A stretch of 8,679 nt of DNA from JBKEDH01 sp047975295 (GTDB lineage Bacteria; Bacteroidota; Bacteroidia; Flavobacteriales; Flavobacteriaceae). How positions within the stretch are numbered: position 1 is the first letter of the stretch; every line of letters begins with the position of its first letter. The stretch covers positions 1 through 8,679 of the forward strand of contig JBKEDH010000095.1 of the NCBI GenBank assembly GCA_047975295.1. Reading direction: 5' to 3'. The notes under the pieces were generated by a model that was not told where the DNA came from, did no database searches, and worked only from the letters and a program-made list of their open reading frames with translations. Below, piece after piece: positions 1 to 6,109 of the stretch. The position numbers and the translations under genes were made by a program.

Positions 1-8
1 CTTCCTTC

Positions 9-1388
9 CTACCGCATCGTCTCCAAAATAAGCCTAATATCATCTTCGGTCGTATCGGGGTTTATAAAACAAAAACGTGAAATAGTTTCAAAAACATCAC
101 CCGATTTCCATTTGGTAGGCGTAACCAAAGCAAAGCCTTTTTTGTGGTTTTCGTAGGTCCAATTGGTATAATCTTCTGGTTTCCATCCTATTCTTCTATA
201 CAGCACACAAGACAAACTCGGTTCCCGAACCAACGCCACATGTGGCATTTCGTTTATAAGCCTTCCCGCTATTTGTGCCAGTTCCAAACCCCGCTCTACC
301 GCTTGTTTGTACCGGTCGGTGCCATGCATAGCCAACGAAAACCATAAAGGCAAACCACGTACACGGCGGGTTAACTGTATTTGGTAATCCGTTGGATTGA
401 AACCATGGGCACCTTCATCTTTAAAAATATCGAGATAAGAGCCTTGTTGCGAATGTGCTTTTTTGGCCAATTCCGGATTTTTATAAATAACCGCTCCACA
501 ATCGTATGGCGAAAACATCCATTTATGGGGATCTATCGTAATACTATCGGCTTTTTCTATGCCGGCAAACAAATGCCTTACCGAATCGGCCAACAACGCA
601 CCACCGCCATAAGCGGCATCGACATGAAACCAAAGGTTTTCGGTTTCACAAATAGTGCCAATTCCCAATAAATCGTCAATAATACCCGCATTTGTAGTGC
701 CTCCGGTGCCTACAACAGCAAACAAACGTTGGCGTTGGACTTTGGTTAATCCATCTATTTTGTCTTGTAAGGCCTGTGCTTCCAGTTTATCTTCGGTATC
801 GACAAGCAGCACGTCAATATCGGCTACTTTGGCCATAGCCTTAACCGACGAATGTGCTCCAACCGAAGCCATTATCATCCCTTTTTCATTTTTGTTCTTA
901 TCGTCCCGACTGCGCCAATTTTCACGTGCCGCAACTATGGCCGACAAATTGGCTGCTGTACCGCCACTGGTAAACACTCCAAAAGCACCTTCGGGCAATC
1001 CGGTAAGCGATACCATCCAACGCATAGCTTCGTTTTCGGCAAAAATACCTCCACCACCTTCCATCCAATATGCGCCATGGATACTGGAAGCCGATGTAAC
1101 TAAATCGAACATAACGGCCGCACGGGTTGGCGATGCCGGTACAAAGGCCAAATTACGTGGATGATCGACCGGAACAGTAGCCTTTACCAAATGGTCTTTC
1201 CAAAGTTTAAAGGCTTCCTCGCCTCCAATCCCCTTTTGGGTAATGGTTTCTCCAACCAAAGCTTTCAGTTCCTCCGCCTTTTTGGGCTTTCCTATAGGAT
1301 TGTTGGTTGATGAAATTCTATCTATAGTGTATTTCATGACATCGAGTGTCATTTCCACAAGATCCATATCTATTTTGTGCATACTCAT
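9..1388 (-). CDS. PLP-dependent group II amino acid decarboxylase, substrate unknown
   Basis: This 459-residue protein belongs to the pyridoxal-dependent decarboxylase family (glutamate, tyrosine, aromatic amino acid and diaminobutyrate decarboxylases), cytosolic fold-type I enzymes that release CO2 from an amino acid. Visible landmarks are the phosphate-binding stretch TSGGTAAN (140-147), His179 in AHSS, which should stack on the cofactor ring, HVDAAYGG with Asp257 pairing to the pyridine nitrogen, and the Schiff-base Lys289 in PHKW. The length is normal for the family and all key residues are present, so the enzyme should be active. No signal peptide is seen. The ATG at 1388 shares its A with the TAA of bshC (TAATG), implying translational coupling; Met3 or Met8 could also serve as starts. 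Family relatives act on very different substrates, including some that are not classical decarboxylations, so I do not assign one. The stop codon lies at 9-11, only 8 bases from the window edge. Confidence 0.9.
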   Translation of the reverse strand: MSMHKIDMDLVEMTLDVMKYTIDRISSTNNPIGKPKKAEELKALVGETITQKGIGGEEAFKLWKDHLVKATVPVDHPRNLAFVPASPTRAAVMFDLVTSASSIHGAYWMEGGGGIFAENEAMRWMVSLTGLPEGAFGVFTSGGTAANLSAIVAARENWRSRDDKNKNEKGMIMASVGAHSSVKAMAKVADIDVLLVDTEDKLEAQALQDKIDGLTKVQRQRLFAVVGTGGTTNAGIIDDLLGIGTICETENLWFHVDAAYGGGALLADSVRHLFAGIEKADSITIDPHKWMFSPYDCGAVIYKNPELAKKAHSQQGSYLDIFKDEGAHGFNPTDYQIQLTRRVRGLPLWFSLAMHGTDRYKQAVERGLELAQIAGRLINEMPHVALVREPSLSCVLYRRIGWKPEDYTNWTYENHKKGFALVTPTKWKSGDVFETISRFCFINPDTTEDDIRLILETMR

Positions 1389-2998
1389 TATAGGTTTATT
1401 ACAACAAAGTCCTGCTGTAACGGATTTAGGTTTTCTATTAAGGTTGTTGTTAATATGTCCCCGTACTCTAAATAAAATTCGGAGAAATTAGTATTGCGCT
1501 CCTGAAGGCCTTGGTTGGGAAATAGTTCGTTTTGAAGCTCGGTAATACGCAATACCTCGTCCTTCAATTTTTGTTTCTGCGCCTTCAGTAATCGCTTTTC
1601 TAAATATTCTAAACCTTTTAACTGTTTTTTTTCTTGAGCTTTTACAGCACCTACAAACGATTTATCGGTTTGTTTGGCCAAGATGTAAAGCGCTTTAAAT
1701 TGAGTCTCTAAATATTCCTTTTGTATCGAAAAATCAATGTCTATATTCGAAATTTCCCTTACTTTTTTATTGATGAAACTGTGGCGCTTTAGAAAAATAT
1801 CTTCGGTTGAAATATGTAGTTTTTCTAATTTTTCCTTCTGCTTTAACGATTGAAGCAATGCCGAATTACGCACCAACAGCGCCGGAAATGGAATATTTAC
1901 TGCATTAAAAAACGATTTTAACTGCAGCCAGTAGGCTATTTCGCCACCACCCCCAATATAACACAAGTTGGGCAGAATGACCTCTTGGTACAACGGACGC
2001 ATAATGACGTTAGGTGAAAAACGTTCGGGATGCTGCTCTATTTCTTGTAAAATTTCAGATTTACCCCAAACAATATTGGTGTTTAGTACTTTGTATTTCT
2101 CATCTTCAAAAACAATACGCTCTCTTAAATGTTCTTTTAAATAAAATAGATTAACTTCCCGTGGTGTTACCTGAATATTATATAATTTCTCTTTAATTCC
2201 ACTTAACTGCTTATTGGTTTGCGACACTTGATTAAAGGCTGTATTGTTCAGCAAATCGTCCTTAATAAAAGGCACAAACAATTGTTTTAAAGCTTTGTCG
2301 TTGGCATCTATAACAACCAAGCCTTGTTCTTTAAACAGTTCGTTTGCCAAATATTGTGTGGCTTTTGCAAGATTACTGTGCTCTAAATATGCCGTTTTAA
2401 ATAGTTGCTTTAATTTTTGGGCATTGGTGGTGGTACCCAATTCCATTTCGAACAGATTGAAAACCGCATCCAAACCATCGGTAGAAAGTTCGCCTACTGC
2501 CCCACCTAACGGTTGATTCCACTGTATTTTTTTCCCCCGAAAATTAAAATAATTAATCTCTTCGAAATCGTGATCTTCGGTGGCCATCCAATATACAGGT
2601 ACAAAATGGTACTCGGGGTAGGCTTTTTTTAATACCTTTGAAAGGTTTATGGTCGAAATTATTTTATACAGAAAATATAAAGGCCCTGTAAACAGGTTAA
2701 GCTGATGTCCCGTTGTTATGGTAAATGTGTTTTCGGAGCTTAAATTTTCAATGTGGTTTAATGTGGATAAAGAGGCCTCCAAAGTACTGTATTGACGTTT
2801 TAACATCGAAACCAAAACAGCTCTGTTGGATATATTGGAATATCCAGACTTTTGCTTTTCCTCTATTTGAAGTTTAAAACTTTCAATAGAGGGGTAACGG
2901 TTGTAAAACGGCGTTAACTGTGGGGATTCATCTAAATAATCGCATATTAAAGACGAAAAATAGCCTGTTTTTTTAAATGGAATACCGTTTTTTGACAT
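1388..2998 (-). CDS. bshC: BshC, putative cysteine-adding enzyme of bacillithiol synthesis
   Basis: The protein has 536 residues from the chosen start and matches BshC, the enzyme thought to join cysteine to glucosaminyl-malate in the last step of making bacillithiol, the low-molecular-weight thiol that many Bacteroidota use in place of glutathione. Recognisable blocks are TGHQLNLFTGPLYFLYK (about 96-112), FVPVYWMATEDHDF (132-145), GGGGEIAYW (349-357), a charged helical, coiled-coil-like stretch (about 450-490) and FPNQGLQERNTNF (493-505). The reading frame continues upstream to a TTG at 3034, but I chose the ATG at 2998 because family members begin close to the I-P-F/Y-x-x-T/S-G-Y-F motif, which here starts 6 residues after this Met, and because the extra 12 residues have no family look. 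The gene ends in a TAATG overlap with the decarboxylase. BshA and BshB are not in the window; in such genomes they usually lie elsewhere. The start is less certain than the identity. Confidence 0.93.
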   Translation of the reverse strand: MSKNGIPFKKTGYFSSLICDYLDESPQLTPFYNRYPSIESFKLQIEEKQKSGYSNISNRAVLVSMLKRQYSTLEASLSTLNHIENLSSENTFTITTGHQLNLFTGPLYFLYKIISTINLSKVLKKAYPEYHFVPVYWMATEDHDFEEINYFNFRGKKIQWNQPLGGAVGELSTDGLDAVFNLFEMELGTTTNAQKLKQLFKTAYLEHSNLAKATQYLANELFKEQGLVVIDANDKALKQLFVPFIKDDLLNNTAFNQVSQTNKQLSGIKEKLYNIQVTPREVNLFYLKEHLRERIVFEDEKYKVLNTNIVWGKSEILQEIEQHPERFSPNVIMRPLYQEVILPNLCYIGGGGEIAYWLQLKSFFNAVNIPFPALLVRNSALLQSLKQKEKLEKLHISTEDIFLKRHSFINKKVREISNIDIDFSIQKEYLETQFKALYILAKQTDKSFVGAVKAQEKKQLKGLEYLEKRLLKAQKQKLKDEVLRITELQNELFPNQGLQERNTNFSEFYLEYGDILTTTLIENLNPLQQDFVVINL

Positions 2999-3005
2999 GT
3001 AAAGT

Positions 3006-3113
3006 TTAAATATTTTGGAGTGTAAAGGTATCAAATTCCCTAATGGCCAAATCTAAAAATTTAGTTAAGAGTTTTTTATGGGGATTACGCATTTTATATT
3101 CGGTTCTTGACAT
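3006..3113 (-). CDS. Doubtful 35-codon ORF just upstream of bshC
   Basis: An uninterrupted ATG-to-TAA reading frame of 35 codons begins MSRTEYKMRNPHKKLLTKF and continues LDLAIREFDTFTLQNI. It ends 7 nt before the bshC ATG, a spacing that would permit translational coupling. It overlaps the alternative TTG extension of bshC in another frame, and a TAGATTTG sequence (a Bacteroidota -7-like match, 3048-3055 on the minus strand) lies inside it. The second half, helical with spaced hydrophobic residues, is faintly like the first helices of a TetR-type DNA-binding domain, but it is too short to be one. It may be a leader peptide, a decayed gene remnant or chance in AT-rich DNA. I do not recognise it. 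Confidence 0.2.
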   Translation of the reverse strand: MSRTEYKMRNPHKKLLTKFLDLAIREFDTFTLQNI

Positions 3114-3156
3114 TGAAATATTTAGACCTTAGGGGCTGTTAGCTATTTACCCTTAC

Positions 3157-5808
3157 CTAAAACAGAGAGGTTTGTCCACCTCCATCCTTTTTATCGTTAT
3201 TAGGAGGCGACACAGTATTATCAGTATTTGTTTCGGGTTCGCTTGCGTTATCAACCGTTTCTTCATCGACCACTTCCAAATCTTCGGCATTTATTTCTTC
3301 GGGTGCCTCGTAAGGTAAGGATTCCAACACATCAATTTGTTTTACCTTATCTTTTGTAAGTTGGTTACCCAATGCGGTAATGCCTTTAACGGCTATAAAC
3401 TCTTCTAAATTAACTATTAAATTATCCTTTCGGTCCTTACCACGTTCCTTTACAAATTCAATTTCGACCATGGGGAACCAATCGGTGGAAACAATTTCGA
3501 GATGCGAGTTTTCATCCTCTGAAATAAACAATTCTTCTTTGCCTTCATTTTCAATTACAAACCGCTTTACGTAATACAGTTCTTTTTCGCCATGATAATA
3601 AACGGCCGAAATGGGCTTTTTGGGTAACCATTTTTCAATAACCACCATATCGTCTTCAAAATGTGCAGTAAGTTCCGGCATTATGGTTTTGGCCACACCT
3701 TTTTGGTTAATGATTAAAATACGATCCTCGCCCCTAAACTCGCCCAACAAATCGCCCCGACCATCTACATTTAGGCGCTGTACGGTATCGTCGAACCAAA
3801 TTTTACGGGGCTTTAAAGTAGATACGCCTTTTTCTTTTAATTCGATTTTTTTAACCGAATATTTGGTTACTAAATTACCTTTAGAGTTTCGTCCCTTTAT
3901 TAAAATATCGGCAAAGTCGATATCCCATTTTAGTTTTTTAATACTTCCTGCTTGGCGCAACAATACGGTTACCACTTCGGCCTCGCCATTGGGGTTTGCC
4001 GAAAAATACAAGATGTCCGAATTTTTATTTCCGTTGGTCAAATCGTAATCTTTATCGCGTGTTATGCCCGTAACGGCAAAACGTTTTATGTACGATGGCC
4101 CGGTTTTACCATCGCGATAAATAAGGTTATAAATGGTACGTTTGTCTTTCTTTTTAAACACGGCCACATGAATAATATCTTTGCCTACAAAGGTTTTGCT
4201 ATCTACTTTGGTTACCATCATTTTGCCTTCTTTGGTAAACACAATAATATCGTCTATATCACTACAATCGCCCACATATTCGTCACGTCGCAGCGATGTT
4301 CCAACAAACCCCTCTTCTCTGTTTACGTATAGTTTAGTGTTCCGTATTACCACTTTTGTAGCATCGACATCGTCGAACGTACGGATTTCGGTTTTGCGCT
4401 CTCTACCTTCGGAATATTCCTTTTTTAATCTTGTAAAATAGGCAATAGCATAGTCGATAAGATGTGCCAAATGGTGCTTAACCTCGGCGATATCGGCTTC
4501 TAAAGCATCTATTTTTTGTTGTGCTTTATCTATATCGAATTTTGAAATACGCTTAATACGAATTTCTGTTAACCGTACAATATCTTCTTCGGTAACGGTC
4601 CGTTTTAAATGTTTAATATGTGGTTGCAATCCCTTATCTATAGCCTTTATAACGCCTTCCCATGTTTCTTCTTCTTCAATATCGCGATAAATTCGGTTTT
4701 CTATAAAAATACGTTCCAACGAAGCAAAATGCCATTGTTCCTCAAGCTCGTTAAGCTTAATTTCCAATTCCTGTTTTAATAGCTGGACCGTGTTATCGGT
4801 ACTTCGCCGCAACATTTCGGATACCCCGATAAACAACGGTTTATTGTCTTCTATAATACAGCCCAAGGGTGAAATGGAACTTTCGCAACTGGTAAAGGCA
4901 TAAAGAGCATCTATGGTTTTATCGGGCGACAACCCAGAAGGTAAATGTACCAGTATTTCGACTTCGGAAGCCGTATTGTCTTCAATCTTTTTTATTTTGA
5001 TTTTACCTTTGTCGTTCGCCTTTAAAATAGAATCTATTAAGGATGATGTGGTTGTACCAAAAGGCAATTCGGTAATGGTAAGCGTATTTTTGTCCAACTG
5101 CGAAATTTTGGCCCGTACCCGTACCTTTCCTCCCCGCATGCCATCTTTATAATCGGAAAAATCGGCTATTCCTCCTGTTGGGAAATCGGGTAGAATAATA
5201 AAACGCTTACCCTGTAAATGCTTTATGGAAGCCTCTATAAGTTCTATAAAATTGTGCGGTAAAATTTTTGTTGAAAGTCCTACAGCAATACCTTCTGCAC
5301 CCTGTGCCAACAGCAAGGGGAACATAACGGGTAAGTTAATGGGTTCTTTTCTACGACCATCGTAAGAGGCTTGCCACTCGGTAATTTTGGGATTGAAGAC
5401 CACATCGAGGGCAAATTTAGATAGGCGTGCCTCGATATAACGGGATGCCGCAGCTCCATCGCCGGTAAGGATATTGCCCCAGTTACCTTGGGTATCTATT
5501 AATAAATCCTTCTGACCGATTTGTACCATGGCATCGGCAATACTAGCATCGCCATGCGGGTGGTACTGCATGGTATGCCCAACAATATTGGCCACTTTGT
5601 TGTAGCGCCCGTCGTCCAGATCCTTCATGGAGTGCATAATACGGCGCTGTACGGGTTTAAACCCGTCTTCTATGGCTGGTACGGCCCGCTCTAATATAAC
5701 GTATGAAGCATAGTCTAAAAACCAATCTTTGTACATACCCGTAACGCGGGTAATTGTTTCTTTATGTTCGTCTTGTTCGTTTATTAAATCGTCGCCTTCT
5801 TCAATCAT
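3157..5808 (-). CDS. parC: DNA topoisomerase IV subunit A (ParC)
   Basis: This 883-residue protein is the DNA cleavage and religation subunit of topoisomerase IV, which pairs with the parE product as A2B2 to decatenate chromosomes. The breakage-reunion domain covers about 20-480: the winged-helix region contains HPHGDASIADAM (83-94), and the active-site tyrosine is Tyr124 in AASRY, preceded by Arg123. A long helical coiled-coil segment occupies about 340-480, followed by a beta-pinwheel C-terminal domain at about 485-830. I see no QRRGGKG-type GyrA box, which favours ParC over GyrA; the nearest sequence is KGRNSKGN (638-645). An acidic, low-complexity tail (about 832-875) ends in a basic-glycine stretch and QTSLF (879-883). 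The quinolone-contact serine of E. coli (GyrA Ser83, ParC Ser80) is Ala88 here, while the acidic partner is kept as Asp92. The ATG overlaps by one base the stop of a 49-codon ORF (TAATG). Confidence 0.96.
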   Translation of the reverse strand: MIEEGDDLINEQDEHKETITRVTGMYKDWFLDYASYVILERAVPAIEDGFKPVQRRIMHSMKDLDDGRYNKVANIVGHTMQYHPHGDASIADAMVQIGQKDLLIDTQGNWGNILTGDGAAASRYIEARLSKFALDVVFNPKITEWQASYDGRRKEPINLPVMFPLLLAQGAEGIAVGLSTKILPHNFIELIEASIKHLQGKRFIILPDFPTGGIADFSDYKDGMRGGKVRVRAKISQLDKNTLTITELPFGTTTSSLIDSILKANDKGKIKIKKIEDNTASEVEILVHLPSGLSPDKTIDALYAFTSCESSISPLGCIIEDNKPLFIGVSEMLRRSTDNTVQLLKQELEIKLNELEEQWHFASLERIFIENRIYRDIEEEETWEGVIKAIDKGLQPHIKHLKRTVTEEDIVRLTEIRIKRISKFDIDKAQQKIDALEADIAEVKHHLAHLIDYAIAYFTRLKKEYSEGRERKTEIRTFDDVDATKVVIRNTKLYVNREEGFVGTSLRRDEYVGDCSDIDDIIVFTKEGKMMVTKVDSKTFVGKDIIHVAVFKKKDKRTIYNLIYRDGKTGPSYIKRFAVTGITRDKDYDLTNGNKNSDILYFSANPNGEAEVVTVLLRQAGSIKKLKWDIDFADILIKGRNSKGNLVTKYSVKKIELKEKGVSTLKPRKIWFDDTVQRLNVDGRGDLLGEFRGEDRILIINQKGVAKTIMPELTAHFEDDMVVIEKWLPKKPISAVYYHGEKELYYVKRFVIENEGKEELFISEDENSHLEIVSTDWFPMVEIEFVKERGKDRKDNLIVNLEEFIAVKGITALGNQLTKDKVKQIDVLESLPYEAPEEINAEDLEVVDEETVDNASEPETNTDNTVSPPNNDKKDGGGQTSLF

Positions 5809-5957
5809 TAATTAGTTAATTTTGGTTTGGGTTTACCATTTAAAAACACCTTGCCTACTTTTTTTATTCTATGCACCTGTTCGCTACTGGTATGTATGTG
5901 TAAATGTTCGTAGGAGCGTTTTTGTTTTTTCTGTTTTTTATCTTTTATATATAACAT
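5808..5957 (-). CDS. Small basic protein ORF (49 aa) coupled to parC
   Basis: This is a clean ATG-to-TAA frame between parE and parC. Its TAA shares its last A with the parC ATG, the same TAATG junction seen between bshC and the decarboxylase. The product starts MLYIKDKKQKKQKRSYEHLH and ends FLNGKPKPKLTN. By my count it has 12 Lys, 2 Arg and 4 His against only 3 acidic residues, so it would be strongly positively charged and could bind nucleic acid or the acidic ParC tail; that function is inference. The middle of the ORF (about 5870-5920) is visibly less AT-rich and less repetitive than the flanking non-coding DNA, which supports coding. There is no in-frame ATG, GTG or TTG upstream before the stop at 6021-6023, so the start is unambiguous if it is translated. 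I do not recognise the family. A leader peptide controlling parC translation is the main alternative. Confidence 0.55.
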   Translation of the reverse strand: MLYIKDKKQKKQKRSYEHLHIHTSSEQVHRIKKVGKVFLNGKPKPKLTN

Positions 5958-5960
5958 AAT

Positions 5961-6019
5961 GCTAAAGTTTACACTGTTTTTTTTAAACAGATGATGTATT
6001 ACAAATTTAAACTTTAAGC
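5961..6019. repeat. Nested inverted repeats upstream of the parC small ORF
   Basis: The outer arms are gctaaagttta (5961-5971) and taaactttaagc (6008-6019), which are complementary apart from one extra A. Inside them is a second perfect dyad, ctgttt (5974-5979) and aaacag (5985-5990). The set lies directly before the 49-codon ORF start at 5957. It could form a 5' leader hairpin or be a protein-binding site, but the arms are AT-rich and could be chance. Confidence 0.35.
6002..6009 (-). promoter_or_regulatory. Possible -7 promoter element for the small ORF-parC unit
   Basis: On the minus strand this reads TAAATTTG, an exact match to the Bacteroidota -7 consensus TAnnTTTG, about 45 nt before the small ORF start. 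No TTG is found at the expected 19-21 nt upstream, so the promoter is incomplete. A second exact match, TATTTTTG, lies at 6074-6081, also without a correctly spaced -33 box. Either could give parC its own promoter separate from parE. Confidence 0.3.
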
Positions 6020-6109
6020 CTTATATTTTTATGTTTTTTAACTTATTTTTTTGATGGAATTTTTATTTTAAACCAAAAATAATACCAATTCCATAATTCA
6101 TCTCTCAAA

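Noticed and set aside
655..1164. Plus-strand 169-codon frame opposite the decarboxylase
   Set aside because: It lies wholly inside a well-supported conserved gene on the other strand and its translation resembles nothing; it is an antisense shadow.
3114..3156. Terminator after parC
   Set aside because: The spacer has no stem longer than about 3-4 bp and no U tract, so readthrough from parC into bshC is plausible.
3611..4332. Plus-strand frames of 126-145 codons opposite parC
   Set aside because: They are antisense shadows of the conserved parC C-terminal domain, without start context or family features.
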